From the NCBI GenBank assembly GCA_001414485.1, contig LLEY01000239.1:1-64000 (forward strand): a stretch of DNA of 64,000 nt. The letters run 5' to 3'. The notes under the pieces were generated by a model. The model saw only the letters and a program-made list of their open reading frames with translations. It did not search any database and was not told the DNA's origin. Source of the DNA: Calycina herbarum (taxonomy: Eukaryota; Ascomycota; Leotiomycetes; Helotiales; Pezizellaceae). Positions 1 through 13,527 of the stretch are shown one piece after another; position 1 is the stretch's first letter; each line of letters starts with the position of its first letter. The position numbers were made by a program, and so were the translations under genes.

Positions 1-1056
1 GGTTAAGAGGTAGATGTAGGAGCCTTCTGGGTGACTGTATATCGTCGACTGTCTGTATCTTGTGTAGCAATCCCTATACGGAGAGGGTTATTAGGAGTCT
101 CAGGAGTACTTAGCGTAGTCCACTCCTATTGACGTAGGAATCGCCTACGATTTTACTAGCTGACTGTTTAGACACTAAACCCCGGTATCACTAGCCGTCT
201 AGGTAGTCTCTAATTACCTAGCTATTTAAGGTTATCGATATACTAATCCGAATCTAGGCCGAATCGAATTCGAAGCAGGTACGCCGGCGCGCTCGAGTAA
301 GATATTATAACAGGCCGTCCCCGGCAGAGTCGAATTTGGTCTTTTAATATAACAGCACGAAACGGATACTACTACAAAAGAGGCATATAGGAGTACGTTC
401 GGTAGAATAACATATCCGAATACTAGGCTCTGATACGAAGGAAAAGACCAAATTGGTCTTTCCTTAAGAGAGAGTAAGGGCATCTATATACAAGAGGGCT
501 GGATAATAACAAAAGTCTATACCGATCCAGCTCTGACAATTCCAAAACCATCTGTGCCGTACCATACTCGGCACGTATTCTTGGCTGTTCCGATGGCTCG
601 GCAATTCCATAAATAGCTGGCTATCACAAGAGTGAATAGCTTATAAGATAACTCTTCTGTCTACCGAGGTACGTATACTTCGGGCAGCAAATGAAGCTCT
701 TAGTAAACGCTAGAAGGCTAAAAAGGCTCGTGTCTATAAAGGGGGTACACTTATTATAGAGGATATACAGGATATTATAGCCTAGAAAGACGTAGATAAG
801 CAGGTATAACGCGATATACGTATAGCGAGAGGTAGTTATAAGAAGGGGCAACTGTCTAGACGATACTATAGAACCTATAGAAAAGCTAGTTATAACGTAT
901 AAACTTGTTAAGAAGCTGTAGATATATCTAGTATATTAGACTCCGATTATAAAGAGTTAATTTAATATATTATAGTTAAGTTATTTGAGTTTAAAGTTAT
1001 ATACTAAGGAAAATTAATCGAGGTCCTGATATAACCGGGGTTCTGATAAACCACGT
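1..1056 (+). mobile_element. Fot1/pogo-family DNA transposon, 3' part, RIP-damaged
   Basis: The plus strand from about 620 to 960 reads as the C-terminal tail of a Fot1-like DDE transposase: an alanine-leucine-serine-lysine-arginine stretch, then KAKKARV, a KGG turn, IEDIQDIIA and KDVDKQV, broken by TAG codons where CAG or TGG is expected. The element ends in a terminal inverted repeat finishing ACGT at 1056 and followed by a TA target (1057-1058). Within the TIR a motif is repeated at 1020-1030 and 1037-1047. Its 5' end lies outside the window. The stretch at about 1-600 does not align by eye with the other Fot1 copies and may be a separate insertion. Coding direction is plus, opposite to the copy at 4308-6166. 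Confidence 0.75.
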
Positions 1057-3477
1057 TAAGCTAAGGCTTTAGAGTTAAATATAAAGTAGGTTTAAAAGAA
1101 GATCTATTTATTTATATTCCTATTCTATACTAGTTTATAAGAGACCTCTATTATACTTTTTTACCTTTCTTCTAAGAATAATATCTTTAGTAACTTCTTC
1201 TAAACACGTCTCTAATAGCGACTTTTACTAGAGACTAAACTTTTCTCTTCTTCGTAGCTTATATAGCTTCTTAAGTCTTAAGTTTTAGATAACTAGTAGT
1301 ACTAGCGCTAGTAATACCTATACTATAATCAGAGCTATTATAATAGTAGTAGAGTTTATATATAACTTAGTAGGCTTTATAAGCCTTTTTCTTCTTATTA
1401 GTCTTTATATAGTGTTTCTCTTCTACGTCTTTCTTTATTTAAACTAACTTACTAGTAATTTATATTATATTAAGCTCTATTAGATTACTATAAGTAAGAG
1501 CCGCGGTAGTAGGAACTATAGATACTATAACAGTCCTAGTTATATACGTTACTTATATAACCTCACGTATTCTATATTCGCTTAATATTAGGTAAATAGA
1601 GCTAGAGCGTATATAACTCTGCTCTTTTCTCTTTAGCTTAGTTTTTCTTAATATAAAGTACTATTCTATAAGTACTCTTGTTATATATTTATAAAGAGCT
1701 GTTATACTAAAACTAAGCTTCTTCTCTTTACTTAGAAAGGCTTTTACGAATATCTTAAATAATAAATAGTATATATATTTACTTTATATTAAATCTCTTA
1801 AAACTAAACTCTTTAAGTTCTTTAAAACAACCCTCCTTCTCTATATTATTAGATCTCGTTACGTTAAGTAGTAAGGTTTAACACTCTTTTATTAGCTATA
1901 TTAAATTCTTTAAAAATAACCTATTAACCTAAGAACTATTCTACCTTATATTAGAAATAGTAGAGCTAATTTCTCTTCTTACTTCTATTAATATTATGTT
2001 TTAATCTAGTTTAAGAACTTAATCTACTAACGTATCTATACTATTTATTACTATACTACTACTACCTCCTCCTACTAGAGCAACTACTAGTTTTTTATAG
2101 TATAAGATCTCTAAATTATCTTTATCTAACTCTATCTTATAATAAATACTTTAAATATAGCTAGTAGTTTTCTTTAATATACCTCTACTTAACTATAACC
2201 TCTTAATATAACTTATTCTTCTTCTATAGCTCTATTATTAAAGAAGACTAGTAGAATAGCTAATTCTTACTTATTTACTATAGAGGACGAATTTACTTAT
2301 ATAACCTAGGAAACTAAAATTATAGTAAAGCTATCTATTAATACTAACTACTTTAAGTTTAAGAAAGTAAGAATAAACCTAATATACTATTATACTTTTA
2401 AATAAGTCTAAAGCTATATTTACTTAAGATATAAGTTTAATACTATAAATTAGTTTAAAAGTTATAAAGAGATATTAACTTATCTTTATAATATTACTAT
2501 TAGTTCTTATATATACTAAGAAGCTTATATTAAGTACTAAGACTTATAAATAGCTTAAGAGACTTTCTATAAGTTTTATACTAAGTTTTAAAGACTTATA
2601 AATAAAGCTAAGATTCTATAATAAGACTAAGTTAAGAACTTATAAAGTAAGCTAACTTATAACCTCTACTAATCTCTTATTATTATAAAGTTCTAAGCTA
2701 AGAGAGATATAAACTCTTTTTATAACCTTATAAGTAGTATTAATACTAATCTCTAAAACCTTACTACTTAAAAGATAAAAGCACGATTAGCTAACCTTAC
2801 TAATATCTTAAATAAGTATATACTTACTTCTATACCTTTTGTCTCTTCTTTCTCTATAGCCTCTTTTCTCTCTCTTCGACACTCTAAGCCTTCTACTATA
2901 AATAACTACCTAACTCTAAGACTATTAAATAAGTATTTTAACTATAGTAAACTAAGATATTATATTAAGGATTACCTAAAGCCTAAGGTTTATAAGGTTA
3001 ATCTAAGAGAGTTAGAAGAAGAAGATATAAGTTTAGAATTAAGAAATAACTATATTTAAGAGAAGACTCCTTCTTAGGTAAATATAAGATTAATCTCTCT
3101 AAGATTAATTTATAGTTACTAATTAATAGAAAAGTGTTTACTTTACTTAGTATAATAACTATTAATAGATTTAGTATATAAACTACTACTCTTAGTAATC
3201 TTAAAGTAAATACCTTTTCTTTTATAAATATATAACTTAGTTATAAACTTATAAAGTTTTATAACTTAAAAACTAAAAGACTTCTTATCTTTATAAAGAT
3301 TTATAAATATAATAGAGAGATTAATAATAAAGCTATATACTATCTCTTTTTAAATTATATCTTAAATAGTTATAAATTCTTTAATATACTTTTTATTCTT
3401 TTAAACTTAGGTTTATATAATATTATTCTTAGTTAAAAGTTCTTTAAATACTTTTATATTAATATTAATATAAACTA

Positions 3478-3907
3478 ACGTATATATATAGCGAATAATA
3501 TAAACAAGCGAATAATATAGTAAAAACCTATATAAAAAATATCTATACGTAACCGTATACTTTCTTTATTTATAAATAAAAAATATTAAAATTAAAAATT
3601 TAGTTTTATTATTATATAAATAAATAGGATTTAATTTTTAAAAGCTTATTAATTATAATTACTCAGTTATTAAGAAAACAAATAAAAAAACATAAATACA
3701 GAGGTAATTTTAAGCGAATTAGCTAATAAGCTTAGTAAGCTTTTGAAAATTAAAATCCTATTTATTTATATAATAATAAAACTAAATTTTTAATTTTAAT
3801 ATTTTTTATTTACAAATAAAGAAAGTATACAGTTACGTATAGATATTTTTTATATAGGTTTTTACTATATTATTCGCTTGTTTATATTATTCGCTATATA
3901 TATACGT
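3478..3907. mobile_element. 430-bp palindromic MITE, probably non-autonomous Fot1/pogo type
   Basis: Two arms of about 165-170 bp are near-perfect inverted copies, with a unique centre of about 85 bp; the few arm mismatches are mostly transitions. The ends are ACGTATATATATA and its complement, flanked by TA at 3476-3477 and 3908-3909, as for Tc1/mariner-pogo insertions. Each arm carries the 12-mer GCGAATAATATA twice, 17 bp apart (3491 and 3508 on the left). There is no coding potential. It interrupts the gag-protease region of Gypsy A. Confidence 0.8.
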
Positions 3908-4307
3908 TATTAGAAGTTACTTTAACTATTAAATATTAAGTCTTACTTTTTAGCTTAGTAACTAACCTCTCTTCTATAAGATGTTATATATCTAAAGAAC
4001 TCTATACTCTCTTACTAAGATAAAGCTAATACTTATAATTAAGCTATAAAAATAGGTAAGTAATATTATATAAATAGAAGACTTTTAGAACTAAATATAG
4101 ATTATCTAGAAATTAATACTACTACTATCTCTACTAATTATATACTAACTATATATAGTAGAGAAGGTTATAAGGCCTTACTATAATCCTAATACTAAAT
4201 TATAAAGAGAGAACTTAAAAGGATTATAAAGAAGGTATTTATACTAATATACTATTAAAAGCTCTTTTCTTAAATAAAACCTTCTTTTATAATTAATATT
4301 TTAGCTA

Positions 4308-6166
4308 ACGTAGTTTATTAGTACCTTGCTAATATTAGTACCTCGCTACTTTTCCTCTTATAATTTACTTTACTATATAATAAATCAACTATAACCTATA
4401 AAATTTATTAAAACTAATTAGATTCTAATTAACTAGACATATCTATATCTTCTTAGTAAGTTTACGTATTATAACCAGCTTTTCTATAAGTACTATAGTA
4501 CTGCCTAGACAGTTGCCTCTCCTTCTAATTACTACTCTCTATATATAAGTCGCGTTGTACCTGCTTATCTATATCCTTCTAGACTAAAATATCTTATATA
4601 TTCTCTACTATAAGTGTACTCTCTTAATAGATACGAGTCTTTTTAGCTCTATAGCGTTTACTTAGAGCTTTATTTACTACTCGAAGAGTATATACCTTAG
4701 TAGATAGAAGAGTTATCTCGTAGGCTATTTACTCTATACTCTTTACTAATATAATAACTGTCTTAAAGAGTAGGGTTAGCGAGCTTCTCTAATAACAGGT
4801 AATTCGATTTCGAATAAGAGTTAATTATAAAAGAGCTTTAGTTAGGTTAGAAAGGGTCTAGGACACCTAAGAGAGAGAGTTAGTACTAGACAGCCGAGAG
4901 AGAGTTAGAGTCTATAACCTTACGTTAAGCTTTAAAAGAACTGCTTACGAGTTAAAAGGTACTAGGCCAGCTCTATAGAATCTAGCTTTAGCGTTTTAGA
5001 TTATTATTAACTCTAAATACACTGCTTTAAAAGCTAGAAAGAACTCGACCTTAGTAATATAGTTAATATAAGTCTTAATAAAAGTCTTAATTTAATAACT
5101 ATACGCTCGTTTTAATATACTAAAATATCTAATATCGAGTAGCTAGGTTAAATAAAAAGAGTAAGAAGGTAGTCTAAGAGTTATAATATTATATACCTTA
5201 TAATACTCTTAGAATTCAGCGGATTCGTAACTCTTATATCTATTAAGGACTAGTATATAGTATAGACTCTTTACTCGACTAGTAGTATACTTATCGAAGT
5301 GTTATAGCTATTCTAGACTCGTCTTATTATTAGTTTATCTATTACTTATAGGTTTAATTACTTAATCGTTTAGAAGGTTACTCTTAGTATACTAATTCGT
5401 AAGATAATTCTTCTCTTAAACTCCTAAAAATAGAGGTATACTCTAACCTTTGCTATTAATATAAGCAATTACTATAGCCTATTCCCGATTATCTAGCTAA
5501 ACTGCCTTACTTCTACTATACTAATCAACACGTGTAACTACTATTATAAAGCAGATAACACCTATTATAAAGCCTGTCTCGTCGAAGTTATAGAAGTTAT
5601 AATCTAAAACGCTATATTTTGTCTTTATATTCTCTACTAGTCGAAACCACGTGCTAATTAGCTTAGGATCTTCGTATAAGGCTCTTTAGAAGTTATAAAC
5701 GCGATTAAAACACGTCTTTAAAACTGGTTATCGTTGTACGAATTAATACGCTTAGAGCTTCTCGACGTGTTTCTTCTCTTACGATTTAAGAATATAATTT
5801 ACTATATCTTCTATACTAGCTAACCGAGGCGTAAACTCTCTAGAATCTAGGTCGAGTATATATTAAAGAAGTACTAACTCTTCTAATTTAGTTAATTTCT
5901 AATTAGAAGGTTAGCGTTTACTAAGAGTAGTTCGTCTGTTTATTTTATCTCGAAGTATAGAACGTAATACGTTATAGAGTTTCGTAGTAGTTGTAGAGTT
6001 AAGTCTTTTAGTAGTTTAGATAGCTTTAATAGCTAGAATAATTCGTACTTCTTAGGTTTAAATAGATATTATAGTTGTTAAGAAATCGCGTATTAAAGTT
6101 AGAGAGTAAATAATAAGAGGAAAAGTAGCGAGGTACTAATATTAGCAAGGTACTAATAAACCACGT
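4308..6166 (-). mobile_element. Fot1/pogo transposon, 1859 bp, inserted in Gypsy A, RIP-damaged
   Basis: Long terminal inverted repeats start ACGTAGTTTATTAG at 4308 and end in the complement at 6166, flanked by TA at 4306-4307 and 6167-6168. The minus strand encodes a broken DDE transposase: the first catalytic block reads DYNFYNFDETGFIIGV at about 5590, followed by a VVTRVD block and an NRE block. The C-terminal tail lies toward 4450-4700. Many TAG and TAA codons make it non-functional. In each TIR a motif (TTAGTACCTYGCTA) occurs twice, at 4318 and 4335. Length and domain order are typical of Fot1. Confidence 0.85.
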
Positions 6167-6636
6167 TATCTCTATTATAAAAATATATTACTACTTACTT
6201 TAAGAGAATAGTAAAATATTTACTATAAGCTTATATAAAATTAATATAGTTATATCTAATTAAAATTTAGCTTTAGTTTTTAAATAAGCTATTTCTAGTA
6301 AATATAGAGATTTTAAAGAAGTGTTTTCTAAGGCTACTTTAGATACTCTTCTATCTAATTAGTATTATAACTATAAGATTAAGCTTAAAAGTTTAAATAC
6401 TCTTAGATATTCTCTTTTATATAAGATATTAATAGAAGAGCTACTTACTACTAAGGAATGTATCTTAGAAAATCTTTATAAAAAGTTTATTAAGTATAGT
6501 TAATTATCTTTTACTACTCTAGTTCTGTTTATTAAAAAAGTAAATAGAAGGTTACGGTTTTATATTAATTTCTTGAAACTTAATAACCTTACTTATAAGA
6601 ACTATTATCTTCTATCTCTAATTAATAAAATACTTA

Positions 6637-8496
6637 ACGTAGTATACTAGGACCTCGTGATTATTAGGATCTTGTGAATTTTCTCTCTACTCTACTATCT
6701 CTAACTTTAATACGCGTTTTCTTAACAACTACCTAATAGAATCTTAAACCTAAGAAGCTCGAATTATCCTAGCTATTAAAGCTATTTAATTATCTAAATA
6801 AATAAACCGTAGTAAAGCTACGAAGCTATATAGAGTCTCTTATTCTACACTTACTAATAGAATAGCTGGTTGAACTACTCTTAGTAAACGCTGGCTAGTA
6901 AATTATAAAATAACTATAATAGAAGAGGAGGTAATTATTTAAAATATACTTGATCTAGATACGAGAGGCTTTACGCCCCAGCTAGGTAGTATAGAAGATA
7001 TAGTAAATTATATACTTAAGTTATATAAAGGATAACGCGTTAGAAAGAACTAGGTATAACGATTTATACAACGACGTCTAGAACTAAAGACGTGTTTTAA
7101 TCGCGTTTACGATTTCTAAAGAGCCTTATATAAAGATCCTAAGCTAATTAGTACGTGGTTTTGACTAGTAGAGAATATATAAGCGAAATATAGGATCTAA
7201 GACTGCGATTTCTATAACTTTAATAAGACTGGTTTTATAATAGGTGTTATCTACGCTAGAATAGTTATTATACGCGCTGATCGACGTGGTAGAGATAAGG
7301 CTGTCTAGCTAGGTAATTAAGAATAAGCTATAGTAATTATCTATATTAATAGAGAGGGTTCAAGTATCCCTTTATTCTTAGTAGTTTAAGAGAAAAATCA
7401 CCTTACTAGTTAGTATACTAAGAGCGGTCTTCCTAACAACTAGGTTATTAAACTAACTAGTAATAGATAGACTAATAATAAGACAGGCTTAGAATAGCTA
7501 GAACACTTTAATAAGTATACTCGTAGTTATATAAAAGGGCTATATCGAATATTAGTTCTAGATAGATATAAGAGTTATAAATCGGTAGTATTCCAAGAGT
7601 ATTACAAGTTATATAATATTATTACTCTTTGCCTACCTCCTTATTCGTCTTATCTAAGCTAGCTACTCGATGTTAGGTGTTTTAGTATTCTTAAACATAT
7701 ATATAGGCGTTAAATCGAGACGTTTATCAAGGCTTATATAAACTATATTACTAAGGTCGAGTTCTTTCTTACGTTTTATATAGTCTATAACCAGTTAATA
7801 ACAACTTAAAACGCTAAAGCTAGGTTCTATAGAGCTGGTCTAGTGTCTCTAGAACCCTAGACTATGATCTTAAAGCTTAATATCAAGTTATAGACTCCTA
7901 TACTTACCAGACCCCCCTCTGCCGACGCTACCCCTTAGGTCTCCTAGACTCCTTATAACTCTTCTAAAGCTCTTTTGTAATCAACTCTTATTAAGGATCG
8001 TATTACTTATTACTAAGGAAGCTCGCTAACACCTATTTTCTAGACAATCACTTTATTAGTAAAAGGTATAGAGCGATTAGTCTATAAGGTAACCCTCTTA
8101 TTAGCTAAGGTCTATATACTTCGAATAGTAAATAAAGCTCTTAGCAAACGCCGGAGGGCTAAAATAACCTGTGTCTAAGAAGGAGGTATATATACTATAG
8201 AGGATATATAGAACGGATTAGCTTAGAAGAATACAGAGGAGCAGGTTCGACGTAATAAGTGCTCTAGAGAGAGTAGAGAAGATAAAGGATAAACAACCTA
8301 GCGACGTTGTAGTACTTATAGAAAAACTAGTTATAATATACGAACGTGTTAAGAAGTTATAAATACATCTAGTTTATTAGATTCTAAGTAGTTTTAATTA
8401 ATTTAATATATTATAGTAGTTTTATTATATTTTAAAGTAGTAGAGTAGGAAAAAATTCACAAGGTTCTAATAATTACAAGGTTCTAGTATACTACG
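6637..8496 (+). mobile_element. Fot1/pogo transposon, 1860 bp, inserted in the RT of Gypsy A
   Basis: TIRs begin ACGTAGTATACTAGG at 6637 and end at 8496, flanked by TA at 6635-6636 and 8497-8498. The plus strand reads through a whole broken Fot1-type transposase. Readable blocks are a DCDFYNFNKTGFIIGV catalytic block near 7200, RADRRGRDKAV, then VLDRYKSYKS near 7555 (second Asp) and LCLPPYSSYLS near 7630 with the following LLDVRCFS (third Asp). The tail reads ALSKRRRAKITC near 8150. Stops are TAG at former CAG or TGG. The TIR motif TAYTAGGAYCTYGTGA is repeated at 6645 and 6662. The insertion splits the reverse transcriptase just after the LSLINKIL motif. Confidence 0.88.
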
Positions 8497-10713
8497 TTAT
8501 ATATATTAGTTAAGCTTATATTTTTATAAAACTTAATATCTAGTAAACCTTCTACTATATTAGAATAGACCTATTAGCTAAAAAATTAACTATCTTTTAT
8601 ATATATTATAAAACCTATAAATATAAAGTTCAACTATTTAGTTTAGTAAATAGTCTATTAATCTACTAATATTATATAAATAATATTTTATTTAATTATC
8701 TAGATAATTTCTATTCTATCTACTTAGATAATATTCTTCTTTATTTATTAAATATTCTTAAATATAAGAAATATACCTAAAAAGTCTTTTAATATCTAAA
8801 AGATATAGGTTTATAAGTTAATATTAAGAAGTATAAATTTAATATTAAAAAGACTAAATATCTTAGATTTATTATTAATACTAATAGTATTAAGATTAAT
8901 TCTAAAAAAGTCTTAATAATATAAAACTAGTAAGCTTTTAAAATAGTAAAGAGTATATAAAGTTTTCTTAGTTTTTATAACTTCTATTAAAGGTTTATCT
9001 AAAACTATAGTATTATTATAAAACTACTAGTATATTTAATAAGAAATAATATACCTTTTAACTTTAATAAAAGTTACTAAAATATATTTAGGAAATTAAA
9101 AATAGTACTTACTTCTATTCTAATTCTCTACTACTACTCTCTAGACCTTTCTATAATAATTAAAATAGATACTTTAGATAGAATTATTACTAGAGTATTA
9201 TAATAATAATATACTAATAGTAAATAGTATCTAGTAGTCTACTTTAGTAAGACTATATTCTTTATTAAGTATAACTATAAAATATATAATAAAGAGCTAC
9301 TTACTATTATATACTTACTTGTTAAATAGAGGCTAGAGGTATAAAGTACTTATTCGAAGATCTGTATTTATACTAATTATAAGACGCTTAAGTACTTTAT
9401 AACTACTAAGTAACTTATAGCTTATTAAGTAATATAGGCTAAAGTATTAGCTAAGTACTACTTTATTATTATATTCTAATCTAGATAAGAGAATAGAAAG
9501 ATAGATACTTTAACTAAGAAGATAAATAAGTTATATTTAGAAAAGAAACTTAAAGAATAGTACTAGACTTATATACTTCTAATAAAAGAGTAAGTTAATA
9601 TAGAGATACTTAAGAACCTAAGAGTTAAAATAAGTTTAATTACGTTAGTCTTAGTTAATAAAGACTAATTCTAAGAATTACTTATACTTTTTAAATGAAT
9701 TTACTAAGTAAATAATAATACTACTATCTTTTAAATAGTAAGAGCCTAAGCTAAAAGTAATATAGATTCCTTATATACTTTAGAAGAAGGCCTCTTACTC
9801 TATTAAGACTATCTAGTAGTACTAGATATAAACACCTTATAAATAGATCTAATTTATAAAGCTTATAACTAAATACTTCTAGTCTACTCTAGAAGAGATA
9901 AAACCTACTAAATCCTCTATTTAAGATATATCTAGTAAAATATAAAAGCTAATATTATAAGATATATATAAAACTACTATAAATATTAAAGAGTAGACGT
10001 CTTTTAAGATAAAACACCTAGCTATTTATATCCTCTTCTAGTACTATTATATACTTAGTAAGATATAGCTATAGATTTTAAGTCTTTCCTAGTTAATAAG
10101 TATAGTTATAATAATATATTTATAGTAATAGACTACTTATCTAAATAGTCTATTTTAATACTCTACTATAAGAATATTATATCTAAATAGATAGTAAGGT
10201 TATATATTAAGTATATCTTATACTACTATAGTATTCTAGAACGTATAATCTTAGATAGAGGTTCTTATTTTATTACTACCTTCTAGAGAGAATTTACTTA
10301 AATCCTAGATATTTGTTTTCAGCTGTTTATAGCTGATTATATCTAAACTAATAGATAAACTAAGATTATAAATCAATATCTTAACTAGTACTTATAGTCT
10401 TATATTAACTACTATTATACTAACTAGTCTAAGATCCTCTTAATAATAGATTATATATAGTTAGTATTATCTTATAGTACTCTTAGAATATTCTCTTTTA
10501 AGTTATAAAAGAGTTACTTACCTAGAACTTCTTTTAATTAGTAAACACCTAAACTATTAAATATATAAGAACGGTTATTATAAGAAGAGGCTATAGTAGT
10601 TACTAAGACGATTTAAAAGGTTCTAGACGTTAGCTAAGTAAATATATTAAAAGCTTAGTAGAAGAAAGAATAGAATATTAACAAGTATAAATAAGACGTT
10701 AATTTTAGAGTTA

Positions 10714-12540
10714 ACGTATTTCCCAGGTGAGCCGATCACCCGGGTGAGCCGATTACTAAAACGTAATAACACTACAACTTTAAATATATTATAACAATAC
10801 TATTAAAAAACCTCTAGCTACTTATATTAATCGATTCCTAAGGTGCCTCGTATATACGAGTATTATGTCTAACCTGATTATATAAACTACAACGTCGCCG
10901 CTTGCCTTCTAAGCGCTAGCGCTGTATATTATTACCACTCTCTTCCTACTAAGTTTAAATACTTTGAATAATTTCCTCGCCTTCCTTAACTATAAGACTT
11001 CCACCTTAGTAAATACGCCTCTTTCGCTTTCTCTCCCTTCTCTTTTTAAGCTAATTTGCCTCTTATAGTATCTTAATTTCAGCTCTTATAAGAGTAGCTC
11101 CGTGTATTATAATTTAAGCTCCCTTAGTAAGCCGATCAAATACCTCGTTGATTAATGTCGGAGAGCTATCTTAGTATCGTATAATACGGTTTTTAAGATA
11201 TGTAGTCTAGAATCCAAGCTTTATTACGTTCTGTAGCGTCTTTAGGGTCTAGTTTAGCTCGTTTATAAAGGGTGGAGTTAGTATCTTTAGCCTTAGATTA
11301 AGGTAAGAAAGCACGTTCTCAGGATTATATAGAACTAAGCTAGTTACTCGGAATCCACTCTTGATATTCTGCTCTATAAATACAGCTTTAAATACCTCTT
11401 TAAATACAAGAAGGAACTCAAGCTTAGTAATATACTAGATTCTAACTCAAACGAGATTCTTAATCTACTTACTATATAATACCTTTAAAGGGCTAAAATA
11501 GCCAACGTCAAGAGGCTGAAGGATATAAGATAAGTATAGTAGTATATAGAGAGTAATAATATTATTATCTTAATAGTATTACTGAAATTAAACTAAAATA
11601 TATAACTCGTGGCTATTAAGAATAAGGAGTCTATATCGCCTAACTATATAACCTTTTATATGTTTATTAAAGTACTAAATCCACTTAAATCTAATCTCGT
11701 TTATCGTCTATCTATTCTCACTTAGCATAATTACCTAATCTTATAAGAGACCTAACTCCTCGTACTAAGCTAAGAGGTGGTGCTATCTCTTGAAAATAAT
11801 AAACGAAGGAAGTGCCTAACTATACGAGTTTATACCCTATATAATCGAAACCCACTCCCTATTTCCTAGCTAAGCAGTCTTTAGACGATTCCTTAACTCT
11901 AAGCTTATAACAACTTTAGTAGTTGTAATAACCCTTATAAGAAACCTAGCTTCGTCGAAGTTATATATATCCTCCTCTATAACCCTATATTTAGTAATTA
12001 TATTTCGTACAAGCCTAAACCAGTCTCTAAGAACTATAGGGTCTTTGTACTAAGCTCTTTTATAATCGTACTTACGGCTAAATTTCGTTTTAATCTCTAT
12101 ACAGCGTTTAATAAAGGTAGAAGTCTAATTCTTACCTACTAGAGGCACGTCGCGTTCAAAGAGAAGAAGGTCTGCTATTTCTCGAACAACTACTAGCTAA
12201 GGTAGGAATCTACGCGAGTCTAGGTCGAGAATATATCGTATAATAGCTCGCTCTTCTTCAGAGGTAAGTCTTTAAGCATTAGAAGAAGTATCGCGTCGCA
12301 AAGGGATTCCGTGTATTCGGTCGTAGAGGGTTGTATAAGGCACGTCGTAGGCTTTAACACAAGCTCGTATACTCTTAAAATAACCTAAATTAAAGGCTTA
12401 AACAGCTAAAAGAATACGACCCTCTTTATTAGAGGGTTAGGCTTAATTAAGTAGTAGCATTTTAATTTTAAGTTAAGTATCGCGTTTTAGTATTTTAGTG
12501 ATCGGCTTACCCGGGTGATCGGCTCACCCGGGAAATACGT
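10714..12540 (-). mobile_element. Fot1/pogo transposon, 1827 bp, inserted in the integrase tail of Gypsy A
   Basis: TIRs begin ACGTATTTCCCAGGTGAG at 10714 and end in the complement at 12540, with TA at 10712-10713 and 12541-12542. The minus strand carries a DIYNFDEARFLIRV block near 11960, followed by a NREWVSII block, typical of the first part of a Fot1 DDE domain. It is less AT-shifted than Gypsy A around it. The motif GGTGAGCCGATYAC is duplicated in the TIR at 10726 and 10743. Removing the element rejoins an open retroelement reading (NFRV then RDIIFITKKD), which confirms the borders. Confidence 0.85.
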
Positions 12541-13081
12541 TAGAGATATAATTTTTATTACTAAAAAAGACTAGGTAACTAAGTAACCTAGCTAAAAATT
12601 AGATTATTAGATAGCTAGCTCTTTTAAGATTATAGAAGAAGTAGGCTCTACTCTCTAGTTATAACTACTAATATCTATTAAAGTCTATCTTATTTTCGCT
12701 TCTAAGAAGTTATATAAAGTAGTAGATAATACTTTACTAGAGTAGGTAGTTATACTACCTCTACTAATTATAGTAAATAAAGAAGAGAAATAGAAGATTA
12801 AAAAGATACTTACTAGTAATAAGAAATAGAAGTCTCTCTACTACTGAATTAAGTAGAAAGGCTATAATAAGAACCTTAATTAGTACCTAGCTCGCTAATT
12901 AGCCTATATACTATATATAGTAGAGGAATTCTATTTAATAAACTCTATAGTTATAGGTCTCTTAGAGGCTCTTCTATTATAGAAGGAAGTATATAAGGTA
13001 GAAAGAGAGGATTATAGTAAACTTGAAAATAACACCTCTATATTAAGAAAGAATAAGACAGCTTAGTTATAAGAGGCCTAG

Positions 13082-13527
13082 TATTACGAATTACATTATA
13101 CGTAGTAAGTAGTCTAGACAGCGCTCTAATAGAATAAGGTATAATATCTAGGAAAAGAACGGTAACACTAGAGAGAATTAGTAATACAAAGGTATTTAGG
13201 TATTCTAGGATCTTACTATTAGATAACCGTTGGAAGTTATATAATAGATCCTATTAGATTCTATAAGAGATCTACGGAGATCTAGAGATCTAGGCCTATA
13301 TAGGGATCTAGATAGTACGAAGGGTTTCTATATATACTAGTACGTCTGCCGCTTAGATAGGAGTTTCGTACTTAACTTTAGTTACTAATCTTATTATCTT
13401 ATTTAATATCTTTAATATAAGTAACGAGTTTACTTCTAAGTAAATAACCTAGTATATCTATACTTCTTACCTATATACTAACCTTTAAAACGATTACCCT
13501 TGTTAGATAGTTTTAAGTTTTATTATA
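13082..13527 (+). repeat. 5' LTR of Gypsy element C (446 bp)
   Basis: It is collinear with the LTRs of element B (20209 and 26501): the same start (TATTACGAAT against TGTCACGAAT), the same internal landmarks (TCTAGACAGCGCTCTAAT, GGTATTCTAGGATC, AAGTAACGAGTTTACTTC) and the same 446-bp length. It is followed by the same leader sequence (CTTTAAGTAC). Differences are mostly C-to-T and G-to-A. The middle holds the GATCTAGG-rich tract shared with B. Confidence 0.8.

Larger units (their letters stand above)
1059..13081 (+). mobile_element. Gypsy-type (chromovirus) LTR retrotransposon A, old, RIP-degraded, with four nested insertions
   Basis: One retroelement can be read through its insertions. Gag and protease-like sequence lies at about 2290-3475 and 3910-4305. 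The N-terminal part of reverse transcriptase (a KILIEELLTTKE region, then KKVNRRLRFYINF and LNNLTYKNYYLLSLINKIL) is at about 6240-6634. RT resumes at 8499 with the polymerase box read as YLDN at 8721-8732 (YLDD expected; G-to-A change), then RNase H and integrase to 10711. Integrase tail and a chromodomain-like segment (YYxIKxKGYNKN) lie at 12543-12980. Nearly every tryptophan or glutamine position has become a stop, which is the RIP signature. I could not identify its LTRs; 1059-2290 and 13000-13081 are AT-rich and unassigned. Confidence 0.75.

Noticed and set aside
597..610. A 14-base string (GGCTCGGCAATTCC) shared with about 29,073
   Set aside because: Several 14-base coincidences are expected in 64 kb, and the flanks are unrelated.
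232..851. Two short minus-strand frames in the first kilobase
   Set aside because: The region from about 620 codes for a Fot1 tail on the plus strand, and the frames have the composition of RIPed non-coding DNA.
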